Origin: Spiroplasma endosymbiont of Lasioglossum villosulum
Lineage (GTDB): Bacteria > Bacillota_I > Bacilli_A > Mycoplasmatales > VBWQ01
Assembly (NCBI RefSeq): GCF_964020195.1
Contig: NZ_OZ026539.1
Location: forward strand, 1,430,299 to 1,494,298
Length of the DNA stretch: 64,000 nt
Direction: 5' to 3'
Shown here: positions 9,530 to 20,307 of the stretch, in pieces
Layout: each line of letters begins with the position of its first letter
Numbering within the stretch: position 1 is the stretch's first letter
The notes under the pieces: generated by a model
Told to the model about the DNA's origin: nothing
The model's database searches: none
What the model saw: only the letters and a program-made list of their open reading frames with translations
Position numbers and translations under genes: made by a program

Positions 9530-11500
9530 CTATCATGTACCAATTAATTGCTTTGTTTCATCATCAAAAACAAAAATTGAATTTTTAGTAATACTAATTC
9601 AACCAACGGTTCCCACTTCTAAATTATCATTATTATTAGTTAAAACTTCAAATTGTTCTGATTTAGTAGTTTCAACCAATAAATATGCTTTTTTATCATC
9701 AACTTTAGTAATATTTTTAATAACACCATTAATAATAATTGAATTTTTTAAAAAAGTAAATCGTGGTTTCTTTGCACTAAACAAAATGGCATTTGATTTA
9801 AAAGCAATAGTAGAAGCGGTTTTAGCACCAAACTTACCTAAATTTACATTATAAAAATATAAATTATGAGCATTTCATTCTCCCTTTGCGATATTAATAT
9901 GCTGTTCATTTATTTCTTTTAATAAATTTAAAGATAATGGTTTATCAGTAATTTCACTAACATTTCCTTGTTGAATAATTATTTCATTTTCAATAACAGT
10001 AACATTAGTTGCTAATAAATTAATATCAACTTGATTATTAGTTGTAAAAATAATAATTATTTTCAAAAATTTTTGTAATTTTTTAATTCAATTTGCTAAT
10101 TGTTCTTTATTATCAACATTTAAAAGTTCAAATGGGTTATGTAAAATTAAAATTTTAGTAGGCACAATTAATTGTTGAATGATTTTTATTATTTGTCGCT
10201 CTACTATTGTTAATTGTGTTAAACGTAGTGACAATAAATGACTTAGATCTAAATGTTTAAATATCATAACAATATTTTCACTAATTAAATCACGGACATC
10301 AATTAACTGTGAATATAAAGTTTGTAATTGTTGTTGATATGTTTCTTTATCTTGTAACTGTGGATTTTTTAAAATTTTATCATGATAGATTTTAATTTCA
10401 TCTTTAATATTTTTTAAAAGTAAATGCATTTCATCTGGTAAAAGTTGCATTGCCACAAAATCTTGTTTCATATTAAATTTAATTCTTTGTACTTCTGCTA
10501 AGTCAATTCACTGGTCTAAAATTTGATCAATTTGACTACGAGTACATTTAATTTGTTGATATGAAACTAAATGATTAAGTTCACTATTAAAATTTTGATT
10601 ATGATTGTTACAAGTTTTTAATGTAGTTCTAATTTCACTTCTAGTAGTACTAATCTCTCTATTTAAATAATTATTTATTTCTTTAATAACAAAACTAATT
10701 TCTCGTAGTTGAAACTCTCATTTTCTTTCTTTTGGTGGATTACATCCACAAAAACATGGTCCCACTAAACTTTCCAAACTAGAAATACGATCTTGCAAAG
10801 ATTGTAAAAATAATAAGTTATTATTTGCAATAATATTTTTTTCTTCGGCAGTGAATTTTTTAATTAGAATATCTGTTAATTTTTCACTTCCAGCAAAATT
10901 AAATTTCTCTTGAGCAAAGTTTTTATGAAAATGATTAATTTGATATTGATATTCTTTAATAAAATTATTACGAGTGCTTTGTGTCTCATTAATAAAATTT
11001 TTAATAATATTAATTAATTTTTCTTTAAAATAACCACTGTCTAAATTTAAACCTGTATTTTTTAAGTTTTCAATATCAGTCTTAATTTTTTGATTAATAT
11101 TACTTATTTCTTGTAAAAAAGGTTTATTAGTAACTGCTGTTCTTGCTAAGTTACGTTGAATACTAAATAATTTATTTCAACTCTGTAAATGCATACTAAC
11201 ATAAGCCATTTTTCGTTCAAAAGCAATACTATTATAAGTAACATCAATATCATCAATTAAAATTTTACCCTCCATAATAGCAGAAGAACCTGCTAGAGCA
11301 TTAATTAATTTTTCAATATTATCTTCATCATTACTAAAAATTGCCAAGCAACTAGGATATTTTCCTTCAAAACTTCAATCTTTTACGGCTTTTTCAACGG
11401 ATAAATTAATAATACTAAAATTAAAGTTACTAGTTTGCTCAGTATTATATCTAATACCTTTACTTATTACCAATTTATTAAAATCAGATGATTTTTCCAT
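9530..11500 (-). CDS. Degenerate UgpC/MalK-type ABC ATPase with long coiled-coil insert
   Basis: A 656-residue protein that follows the fold order of sugar-transporter ATPases but has lost the catalytic residues. The Walker A position reads 'FSNDEDNIEKLINALAG', with no GxxGxGKS. The signature position reads 'LTQLTIVERQ' (near residue 432) instead of LSGGQ. Walker B reads 'KILILHNPF' (about 452), and the H-loop is 'TTNNQ' (about 485). A TOBE-like C-terminal domain is present (about residues 560-656, 'NGVIKNITKVDDKKAYLLVE'). Between the two ATPase lobes lies an insert of about 250 residues, mostly coiled coil, with a Cys cluster 'CFCGCNPP' near residue 250. Long inserts are known in mycoplasmal UgpC homologues. 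It heads the operon with nrnA, tdk and prfA. Inferred: a non-hydrolysing regulatory or structural paralogue. Confidence 0.75.
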
Positions 11501-11639
11501 AAAACCATTCCCTACCTTAAAGTTTTTTATTTCATATACTATTAAAATTATATTCTATATTTATTGGGTTGTATACATACAATATTTTAACTTAATTAAT
11601 GTTAAATATGTCTGTAAATAATTTTATTTTTAGAGTATA

Positions 11640-11664
11640 AAAAAAGAAACTATGATTAGTTTCT
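11640..11664 (-). terminator. rpmE terminator
   Basis: On the minus strand AGAAACTAATCATAGTTTCT is followed by a run of T. It lies just past the rpmE stop codon. Confidence 0.75.
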
Positions 11665-11677
11665 AGTTTAATTAAAA

Positions 11678-12007
11678 TTATTTTTTAACTTGTTTAGTAT
11701 CAGTTAGTTTTAGAACATCTTTTGCTGTTTCTAATACAATAGTTTTAGTATTTTGTGGTTTTGCTTTGTTTATTTCAACAGTTTTTGTTTTTGTTTCAAC
11801 TTGTTTACTTGCTTTTGTATTAAAGCGTTCAACTCTTCCTTTTGCTGAAACAAATGATTGTTTTCCAATATAAAATGGATGACAACTTGAACATGTATCA
11901 ACACGGATTTCTTTACCCTTAGTTGAACCACTTATAAAATTATTGCTACATGTTATACATGTTACTTTAGTTTGAAAATACTCTGGATGGATGCTTGCTT
12001 TTGCCAT
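11678..12007 (-). CDS. rpmE: Ribosomal protein L31 with lysine-rich C-terminal extension
   Basis: Component of the 50S subunit that bridges to the 30S head. The N-terminal 70 residues are typical L31: 'MAKASIHPEYF', 'CITCSNNF' and 'CSSCHPFYIGKQ', with four Cys in the zinc-binding pattern CxxC...CxxC. L31 usually ends near residue 70-90. This one has 109 residues, with a basic Lys/Thr/Val-rich tail from about residue 75. Start ATG with GAGGTGA upstream. Monocistronic, with its own terminator. Confidence 0.95.
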   Translation of the reverse strand: MAKASIHPEYFQTKVTCITCSNNFISGSTKGKEIRVDTCSSCHPFYIGKQSFVSAKGRVERFNTKASKQVETKTKTVEINKAKPQNTKTIVLETAKDVLKLTDTKQVKK

Positions 12008-12186
12008 GGTTTCACCTCACTTATAAAATTACTATTAATAAAAAGTACTTAAAAATAATATCATTAACAATATAAAAAAGCAAATAAATATTAATGATGG
12101 ATAGAGTTTTTATTTTGGTAGATTATGTTGTAAAAATGTGTTCTAATTCAATTAACTAGATATCATGAATTTTATTTTTTTTAAAT

Positions 12187-12261
12187 TAGACTTGGTGCAA
12201 AACCTTTGATATTGATAATAATCATTAAATTATTAAAATTAAAGGTTTTGCACCAAGTCTA
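12187..12261. repeat. Long near-perfect inverted repeat (possible MITE or hairpin)
   Basis: Two arms of 21 bases, AGACTTGGTGCAAAACCTTT at 12188-12207 and its exact reverse complement at 12241-12260, each extended by one outer T/A pair, surround a 33-base AT-rich spacer. No T-run follows, so it is not a simple terminator. The 75-bp palindromic unit in the rpmE upstream region could be a miniature inverted-repeat element; no second copy was seen in this window. The rest of 12008-12323 shows no gene. Confidence 0.6.
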
Positions 12262-12323
12262 TTATATATTCTATTGAAATCTAAAACTTAAAAATTGTTT
12301 TTATATGAATAAAAAAATATTAT

Positions 12324-12626
12324 TTACATAATTGATACATTTTTCAGTTAATTAAATACAATAAAAAATATTTACTTTCAGTAATTAAAGATAAAACTTT
12401 AATTTGTAAATGATTAGTACTGCTTTGATATTTTTTAATACCTAATGCTAAATTAGAAAGATAAACATAACGATATTTATATTTATCTCAATGCTTGGTA
12501 TTGATAGCACAGATATTATTAATTTTCTTGTTCTTGTACGATTAGGAATATATAATCTTGGTTATCTTCGTATTCAACTTTTAAATCTTCTAATGCTTTT
12601 TAAAAACATCAACTAATATTTATCAT
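12324..12626 (-). pseudogene. Decayed ORF fragment
   Basis: Minus-strand translation gives peptide-like segments broken by stops and a frame change: 'ALEDLKVEYEDNQDYIFLIV' in one frame, then 'KYRYVYLSNLALGIKKYQ' and 'LLYLINWKMYQLCK' in another, ending at 12324. UGA is used as Trp in both parts. No family is recognised. It lies between an inverted repeat and the disrupted AbiH gene, in the accessory island. Confidence 0.4.
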
Positions 12627-12973
12627 AGAAAATGTTTTTACATTGATATCATTCCCCCTATTCTGCTTTTAAAAATTAATTAATACTACATTAATTTTAC
12701 TAATTAATGTAAACAAAAATGTTTACAAAGTGTTTAATATACTAAAATAATGTTTTATACTTAACATGTATAAAATAAACTATTTTTTATAAATACTAAA
12801 AAAGGGATAAATGATGAATGATCAAAACAATGATGAGTACTCTTTAATTTTATTAGGTAATGGGTTTGATAGGTCATTAAATCAGCCCACAACGTATAAA
12901 GATTACACAAATTGAGTAAAAGATGAATATATTAAAAACACTGTAAAATCTTATGAAAAAAAACAAATAATGC

Positions 12974-14048
12974 TAAATTGTAAAGGTAAGTGCAACTAAA
13001 TTATTTTTCTATCCAAATATTCGATTGGTGAAAGATAATTTAGTATTTTTCTTGGTCTTTGGTTTAAAGACAATATAAATTTATGAACTTCATTTTTATT
13101 AGTTTTTGAAAAAATAAATTTTTTAGGAAATTTTTCTCTAATTAAACCATTAGTATTTTCATTAGTACCTCTTTGTCAAGGTGAATATGGATTGGCAAAA
13201 TAAATTTTTATATCTAAATTTTTTTCAAGTTGTTGTCAATTTGAAAATTCTTTGCCACGATCAAAAGTAATAGTTTTAACAATGTTTTTAGGAAGAATTG
13301 ATAAATAATAACTAACATTTTTATTAATAACTTTAGTAGTTCTGTTTTTAACTAATATTGCTAAAGTAAATCGTGATACTCTTTCAACTAAAGTTATTAA
13401 ACATGATTTGCTTTTACCTCGTGATGATACTATAGTATCTCCTTCTCAATGACCAAGTGTTATACGATCATTAACATTTATATCTCGTTCTTTAATTGAT
13501 TTACCATTAAACTTGCCACGATTTTCTTTAGATTTTCGTTTTTTACCTTTTCTTCTTAAATTTTTACTAGTAACTTTATCAAGCATTCCAAAATAAATTC
13601 AAGTATAAATTGTTTTAAAACTAATAACTCACTCTTTATGAAAATTTTTAATTCTGCCATAAATTTGTTCAGGTGATCAACCTAATAGTAATTTTTGTTG
13701 TACATATTTTACTAAATTCTTATTTTTAAACTTATGAAAACTAATATGTGATTGTTTTCGATTTTCAGCTTTATTTTGTGCAATTAATGAAAAATAATGA
13801 TTATTATCTTTATTTCTATTAATTTCTCGAATAATAGTACTAATACTTCGATTAAGATTTTTAGCTATTTCACTAATTTTAAATTTAAATTTCAATTGAT
13901 TCTCAATATAAATCCTTTCATCTATGCCAAGATGTTTATAACTCATATAAAAACTCCTTACTTTTTTCTAAACTAAATTTAGCATTATGAAATTTTTATA
14001 TGAGAATTTTTTGCAATTTTATTTACTTGCACTTACAAGTATAACTCA
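12974..14048 (-). mobile_element. IS30-family insertion sequence, copy A
   Basis: A 1075-bp element bounded by 5'-TAAATTGTAAAGGTAAGTG and ACTTACAAGTATAACTCA, imperfect inverted ends that share GTAAGTGCAA. The dinucleotide GC stands on both sides (12972-12973 and 14049-14050), as an apparent 2-bp target duplication. It carries one transposase on the minus strand. Copies with the same sequence as far as compared lie at 55571-56645 and 60200-61274, and a partial one starts at 63593. It is inserted in the AbiH gene. Confidence 0.9.
12996..13946 (-). CDS. IS30-family transposase (copy A)
   Basis: DDE transposase of 316 residues. The N-terminal HTH 'KISEIAKNLNRSISTIIREI' is typical of IS30. The catalytic core has the first Asp in 'GHWEGDTIVSS', the second Asp in 'ITFDRGKEFSNW' and the Glu in 'GTNENTNGLIREKFP'. 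The frame is intact when UGA is Trp. The start ATG follows AAGGAG. The first 89 residues are the same in copies A, B and C. Confidence 0.95.
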
Positions 14049-15250
14049 GCAATAAAAAAATCTTATGAATTTATAGAAGAATTTGAAAAATGAAAACAAA
14101 TTAATAAAGTCAATGAAAAAGAACTTTTATGATCTGATCTTGAAACAGATTTATTAACTTTTTTTAATGAAAAACATAATGACTTAATCAATAAAAGTAA
14201 AATACCCAATACTAAAAAATTAAAAATAAAAAGGACAGATTGAGAAAAATTAATCTATAGCTATTCTAGATTTTGTTTTTTAATGCAAACATACTATTTA
14301 ATAATAGTAAATAAAATAAAAGATAAAAAAACAAAAGATAGTATTATTAAAAAAATTAAATTATTTGATAGTAATGAAATTGCAGGAAACAATAAAGTTA
14401 TTTCAGTAATTTCATTAAATTATACTTTCCCCTATGAATTTGTAAATAAAAAAGATGACTTTCAAAATAAGACTAAAGTATCTAATAAAATTTATTTATT
14501 ACACTATACTGTTTTTACAAATAATTTATTTGATTTTTCATGATCATTATTAAATAATTTAAACACAGGAACCTTTCTTAAAAAATTTAAAAAATTTGGG
14601 AAAGTTAATGAATTTACCAATTTATCTTGCGGTTTTATTAATTCTGATAATAGAGGCAAGATATCTAATCCAGTAACAAAAACTTCTTTTAAACCAAGTA
14701 AAGAAATGAATCTAAATCAAATAATAGAAGATTTAAAATTAAAAATAAATAATAAATTAAATTTGATTGAAGATAATAAATTAGAAAATATTAAGCAAAT
14801 AATATCAGAAATTAATGTACAAGAATTCATAGAAGAAAATGAACAGGATTGAACTAAATATAATGTCACTTTGATACCTGAACATCATTTTTTTCAATCT
14901 TTAATATTGGGTAACGAAAGTGTTACTAATGAAAAATTACTTTTTTTGTCAAAAAGTAAAGGTGATTTTTTATGTGTTGAAAATTATCCTAAAACAATAT
15001 TAAATTTAATAGAAAATAAGATAGAAGACTTAAAAGTTCAAACTGGTTTCATTGATATTTTTGGTTATTCTTTTGGAACTGCTGATGTTACAGTAAATGA
15101 ATGATTATTAAATAAACTTAAAAATGGTTGAAAAATTAATTTATGTTTTTGAGAAGAACAAAAAGATTATCCATGTGTTAAAGAAACTGAAGAAAATTTT
15201 AAAAAAATGTTTCCAAATTTTTCATATCAAAAGAAATTTTGATAAACAAA

Positions 15251-15290
15251 AATAGCCCCAGATAACTAAATAAAGTTATCTGGGGCTATT
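15251..15290. terminator. Strong bidirectional terminator
   Basis: A perfect 17-base inverted repeat, AATAGCCCCAGATAACT, loop AAATAA, then its complement, flanked by A/T runs. It separates the convergent AbiH pseudogene (plus) and virB4-like gene (minus). Confidence 0.9.
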
Positions 15291-15292
15291 AA

Positions 15293-17940
15293 TTATTTTA
15301 TATTATCAAATGCTTTAAATTCACTATTTAAAATACTAATATTCAAGCAATAACGTTCATAACTATGAACAATCATTAATGCGTCGCCCTTACCTGCTCG
15401 TTGAATAAAATCTGTTTCTTCAGGTGAAAGACCTCCATATGATTGATATAATAATTTAACATCATTCAAATCACTAGGAGCAAGATTAAAAATAAAAGTA
15501 TATTGGGTATTATTAATCATGGCTGTTGTTTTCTTTTTAATATCTTCAGTACCTGTAAAGTCATTAATATTTTGAGTTGTAATAATAATTCCAGCATGAT
15601 ACTTACGACAACGTTTTACCATTTGATACATAAAATTAAGAGCTACAGGGTTATCTTTATCAATCGCTAAGTGAGCTTCATCAATAACGATGATTAATTC
15701 TTTATCCTTTTTAAATCGATTACGTTTAACCTCACCTTTAATAAAAACAAGAACTAAGTATAACTGAGCAGCTATAATTTTAGGAATATCTTGATCGAAT
15801 AATGTTCAAACATCATAAACAACAAATTGATTATTAAAATTTAATGTTGTATGACCGTTTCATAATTTACTATATTGACCATCATTACAAAAGTCATACT
15901 GAATAATATCCATTAATTCATTTAAGGTTTTATTTGGCTTTTCTTGGTAACTATGACAAATAGTCTCATATAAATTTTGGAAGGTAGGAAATTGTCCTGG
16001 TTTCAATTTACTAATATCAGTAGCATTAGTAATTTGAAATTTAGTATATGTTTTTTGAATTTCATTAATTAAGACTCGTAATTCTCTTTCTTTTAAATCA
16101 TGATATAGGGTTCTAAATCATTGCGTTAATGTTCGTAGATGATTAGATACTGGAGCTTCATTAATTTCATCAAAGTTTTCAGTTGTAGCTTCATCTAATT
16201 CTTTAAAATTATTATCTAAAACTTGTAAAGGATTAATACGACCGATAGTGGCATTACCAATATCAATTCATTGACCTTTGTAATAGTTACATAAGTTTTG
16301 ATACTCACGTTCAGGATCAATAACAATAACAGTTCGCCCCATGTTTAAGTGAAAAGCAATTTCTTTTTTAGTTAAAGTAGATTTACCACTACCACTAGTA
16401 CCAATGATAATTTGATTATGATTCTTACGTTTATCATTAAGCATAAATTGGTCGAATAACATTGCATCATTAGTTGTGTTTTCACCTAAATATAACCCTT
16501 TATAGTCGTTTAAACCACCATTTAACAATGGGAAAGAACTAGCTAGTGTTCAAAACAAGGCATTTCACGACCATTCTTAAAGATTAATGGAACATTAGGC
16601 TTAGGTAATACGGCACTAAAACCTAGTAATTGTCGATAAGTTAAAGGGTTGACTTCCATATCTAATTCTTTTAGTGAATTTTTTAATCGAGCACGTGATT
16701 CAACTAAACTATTTAAACTTGTACCGTAACTTAAAAATAATAAATTAACATTTTTAACTATTTCACTACCACCAGCAATACTATCACTTAAAGCTTCATA
16801 GGCATTAATTTGATATTCAACTTCTCGACTAGTCATATTTGATTTTGTTCGATAGTGTTTAACCTTAGAGTTATTAATTGCTTTATCTAAAGCTTTCTTA
16901 ATACTTTTGTTTGATAATGGATAAATATTTCAAATAATAGTTTGCTCATTAGAAGAGAGATAAGCTCCTCAGCCACTACGTGGTTCAAAAGGATATTCTT
17001 GAATAATATCAATGCCATAGTACAATTTATCAGCTGTTATGTGGTCTTTAGATATAGTAAATTCTTTAAATGATAAAATGTTTTCTAAATTATTTTTATG
17101 ACATTTAAATTGCTTTAAGGTAATAGACTTACTATAAGGATTATAAATTGAATTAATAGTATTAACTAGTTGAAAGTTAGTTAATTGTTCACAACCAAAA
17201 CCATTATGTTGTAACTTAGTAGTTACTTGTTGGCAATAGCTTTCAAGTTCACTAATAGTTACGCCATAAACAAAGAAAAAGAATGCTTTTCTTGTTTTAA
17301 TAAAATTATCACTATTAATTTGTTGTGATTGTAAAGCTTCAATCTGTTCTTGTAATTGTTGATATTGCGAGCTACCAACTTCACATGCTTTTAATTGTTC
17401 TTGGTAATAAGTTATTGTTTCACTAAAATTAATCGGTAAATCAATTTTCATCATTGTAATTGGAAAATCACAGTATTTAAAAGTATCTTGTAAATCTTGG
17501 ATTTTTAACATTTGTGTTTCTGGATTTAATAGACTTAAATTAAAACCTTTAACTTCAAATCCTGCAACATAATATTCATAATCACCTAATAATTGAGTTT
17601 TAATAAAGTATTCTTTTACTGCACAATCATAAGGAACTAACAAACTAGTATCTTGTTTAGTTTTTTCTTGATATTTTCTGGGAGCAATTAAATATTTGAT
17701 TCATAATAAAATAACTTCTCAACCTCTTAAATGTCCCATCATTGGACAAATTAAAGGTGCTACTAAAAATGAACCAAAGAGAAAGATTGGAATTCGAATA
17801 TATCATTGTAGTGGCAAAGTTAAAAATATTGCAGCCGCTAACACAATTCATATTATTGCTAATACGAATTCAATAATTGATATGCCACGAAAGAACTCTA
17901 AGCGAGTTCGACGAATAGCTTTTGGGATTAAATTTTGCAT
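15293..17940 (-). pseudogene. virB4: VirB3(PrgI)-VirB4-type conjugation ATPase, frameshifted
   Basis: VirB4/TrsE ATPases power type IV secretion in conjugative elements. Frame 1 (17940-16543, 465 residues) starts after AGGAGGATTAAT. Its N-terminal 95 residues hold two membrane helices in a PrgI/VirB3-like layout ('LIPKAIRRTRLEFFRG'), then the VirB4 N-domain. Frame 2 (to 15293) holds the ATPase core: 'GTSGSGKSTLTKKE' (Walker A), 'LIIVIDEAHLAI' (Walker B) and 'ITTQNINDF'. The frames meet near 16545, where 'MPCFEH' stops at TAG while the other frame reads 'LASSFPLLNGGL', the normal VirB4 continuation. A one-base indel explains this. It is probably a relic of an integrated plasmid or ICE, since no relaxase or coupling protein is in view. 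Confidence 0.85.
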
Positions 17941-17965
17941 ATTAATCCTCCTTTCTGAAATAAAA

Positions 17966-17989
17966 AATAAGGTTATATTTAACCTTATT
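17966..17989 (-). promoter_or_regulatory. Leader hairpin plus T-run directly before virB4
   Basis: On the minus strand AATAAGGTTA-AATA-TAACCTTATT is followed by TTTTATTTC and then the AAAGGAGG ribosome site of virB4. It has terminator form but lies in the 5' leader, like the hairpins at 19298-19337, 35135-35166 and 37149-37190. It could be an attenuator or a block to read-through from the neighbouring locus. Confidence 0.55.
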
Positions 17990-18042
17990 ATTTGCGATAA
18001 TAAACATATATAAATTCATATTTGAAACCGAGGAATTATAAA

Positions 18043-18846
18043 GTGTTAAATTTAAATAAACTTGAAGATTATATAATTGCAATTTTACTAACTTTTGAAA
18101 ATAGAAAAAAATCTATCAATAGTTGAGATTCTGATTATTTAATTGAAAACATCATTATTAATCAATTTTATAAATTTTTTAATGAAATAAACTTTCAAAA
18201 TACAAATGCAATGAATTTAAGAAGTATTATTGAGTCAGAAATTAGTGGAGTAGCAAAAAATATAAGAAATTTAAATAAAAAATTAGGCATTGAATATATT
18301 TCTGAAGAATTTTTAGATCAACATCATAAAGAACTCAATCAAAGACTTTCGAATAGAGATTCACTTAAACAATTATTTAATGAATGAATAGAAATAAATG
18401 CTTTTCTAAATAACTTAAAATCGGATAAAACTAATATTAGAGAATTAGAATTTGGAAACAAAAATGAACAAATAATCAATTATGCTAATAACATATATTC
18501 TATAAATAAAAGATTTCTTAAGAAAATAAATCAAGTACTTGTTAATAAAGAAGAAAAAAAATATACTTTAGACTATTTAAAAGTATTGATTTCAAATGAT
18601 ATCGCTCATCCAGATTTAAATATTCTAAAAAAATACATTGATTTAAATAAGGAAGTAATTGACGAAATAATAAAATTTAATAATAAAAAAAATAAAGATA
18701 AATTTAGGAATGACCCAGAGCATAATGATTTTATTACGAATTACTCTTATAAAGAGTGCTTATTTTATCTTTTCATTCAGTCATTACTTTCTCTTTTTAT
18801 TACTAAAATAATTAATTTAATACCCCCTAGTTTGTGGCCTTATTAA
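18043..18846 (+). CDS. Hypothetical protein, mainly helical, GTG start
   Basis: A 267-residue protein read through two UGA Trp codons. The GTG at 18043 is chosen as start because GAGGAATT lies 7 bases upstream and no ATG in frame gives the N-terminus. The sequence is charged and helical, with a motif 'NDIAHPDLNILKKY' near residue 185 that resembles the RNxxxH-type region of HEPN or DUF-type proteins only weakly, and a hydrophobic C-terminal stretch ('FYLFIQSLLSLFITKIINLI'). It is divergent from virB4. Function unknown. Confidence 0.6.
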
Positions 18847-18856
18847 TAAAAAATAT

Positions 18857-19230
18857 TTATTTTGCATTTTTATTATTTTTATTTCGTTTTAATCCGCCAA
18901 TACCTTTTTTCTTGCGATGGTATCTTAAATAACCAACTCCTATAATAAGAAGAATTGAGCCAAATACTACAAAGATAATTCATGTTGTACTAAAGCTACT
19001 ACTATTATGATTAGGGTCTGGAACTGGGGTTGGAGTTGGGGGAATGGAGGAATTGGTGGGTCAGGTGGTGCTGGTGGAGCTTTAGGATTATTAATTAGTT
19101 GTAAGATTGTGTGCCATTAATACATTTTAGTGACTTGTCTTGATCAAAAATAGTGATGTTTAAATTAACCCAAGTTTTACTTGTTAAAAATTGTTTTAAG
19201 GTTGCATCATTTAAATTTATTAAAATTAAT
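18857..19230 (-). pseudogene. C-terminal remnant of a Spiroplasma adhesin-like (ARP-type) surface protein
   Basis: Minus-strand peptides in shifting frames: 'LTSKTWVNLNITIFDQDKSL', a Pro-rich linker 'PKAPPAPPDPPIPP' then, after a frame change in a C5 run, 'PTPTPVPDPN', one membrane helix 'IIFVVFGSILLIIGVGYL' and a basic tail ending at 18857. This architecture (Pro-rich stalk, C-terminal membrane anchor, Arg/Lys tail) is that of the plasmid-borne adhesion-related proteins of S. citri. At least two frameshifts and a missing N-terminus make it a pseudogene. Its place next to a VirB4 relic supports a plasmid origin for the island. Confidence 0.6.
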
Positions 19231-19297
19231 TAATATGGAAAAAATATTGAAAAAAATATAAAATTTGATAATCTTTAATCATAAACATATAAGTTTT

Positions 19298-19337
19298 AAA
19301 AAACCTATTACTTTATTTAAAAGTAAATAGGTTTTTT
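19298..19337 (+). promoter_or_regulatory. Leader hairpin plus T-run before the 19369 gene
   Basis: AAACCTATTACTTT - ATTTA - AAAGTAAATAGGTTT, imperfect by one base, followed by TTTATTT and 20 bases later AAAGGAG. Its stem core ATTACTTT / AAAGTAAAT recurs in the leaders at 35135-35166 and 37149-37190. Confidence 0.55.
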
Positions 19338-19368
19338 ATTTAGAAATATATTAAAGGAGAAAATAAAG

Positions 19369-20307
19369 ATGTTAGATTTTGCTAAATATTTTGATTTACA
19401 AAGTGATGGTGAATATTTTGATTCAATCATGAAAAATATAATTAAAGAAAATAGAAAAAATGAAAATGTAGTTAATATTTCAGAAGAGGAATTAATATTA
19501 AAAGAAACTAATGATTTCAAAGAATTTAAATCACTAATTGAAAAAGAAATTAAAATGTTTATTTTTAATGATGTAAAAAAAACTCTACAAGAATGAAAAA
19601 TAAAAAATTTTAAAAAAATTTATGCTCTTGAAGAAAGAGGAATAAAATATAGTCGTCAAAATTATCCAGATCAAATATTTCAAACTCACTATGCTATTTA
19701 TCAAAGAATTAGTGAATATTTTAATAATGATTATAATACTTTGATAATTTCTGAAATTTTAAAAAATTTAAAAGAATTAGAAAAAATCTATAAAGAACTT
19801 AATAAATTTGATGATGTTTTTACTGATAATTGTTTTTTATTAGAAGAACTATTACCAGAATTTCAAGAAAATACAAGTAAAAATAGTATGAATGAAATGC
19901 AAAACAGAAAAAGAAATATTAAACAATTGGCAAAAGAAAATGAGCAAGAAAATGAAGAATGAGATATAACAGAAGAAGATGAAATTAAAGAATTAAAAAG
20001 TAACAATACTAATAGAAAAATTGCTCTTTATGAATTATTAAATAAAAAACTTGATGAGAAAAAGAAACTTAAATTTAAACCTTGAAATAATGCTAAACGT
20101 AAACAAATTGATCAAGAAATTACAAAAATTAAAAAAGAATTACAAACTATTGAAGAACATGAAGAAAATGAAAACAATAAAGTTATTGAACAAATAATTA
20201 CCGAAATTAACCAACTACAAGTTCAACCTTCAATTAACACAGATGATGATATGAATAATTATTATGATGAACAAACAACTATTCAAAAACAATCTTCAAC
20301 TTTATAA
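19369..20307 (+). CDS. Hypothetical coiled-coil protein
   Basis: A 312-residue, highly charged protein (Glu/Lys/Asn) with long helical segments, for example residues 75-200 and 205-265, and no membrane segment. It includes 'KKLKFKPWNNAKRKQID'. AAAGGAG precedes the ATG after a hairpin and T-run leader. The 3' end overlaps the start of the next frame by 44 bases, so the two may be translationally coupled or parts of one frameshifted gene. No family is recognised. Confidence 0.6.

Larger units (their letters stand above)
12811..15245 (+). pseudogene. AbiH-family abortive infection protein, interrupted by IS30
   Basis: The N-terminal part (12811-12972) reads 'SLILLGNGFDRSLNQPTTY', matching the AbiH opening 'I(I/L)GNGFDLxxGLPTSY'. 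After the IS30 insertion (12974-14048) the same protein resumes at about 14050 and runs to 15245. It includes 'VISLNYTFPYEF', matching the conserved NYT motif, and near the C-terminus 'IDIFGYSFGTADVTVNE', matching AbiH 'IxGHSLGxxD'. AbiH proteins give phage resistance by abortive infection in lactic acid bacteria; the biochemical activity is not established here. Simple removal of the IS and one GC duplicate still leaves a one-base frame difference, which one extra A in the A8 run at 12956-12963 would cure. The gene is therefore inactive twice over. A terminator follows. Confidence 0.8.

Noticed and set aside
9489..9854. Plus-strand 121-residue ORF
   Set aside because: Antisense to nrnA and the degenerate ABC gene; no start signal and low-complexity content.
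17696..18013. Plus-strand 105-residue ORF
   Set aside because: It lies opposite the conserved VirB3-like N-terminus of virB4 and has no ribosome site.
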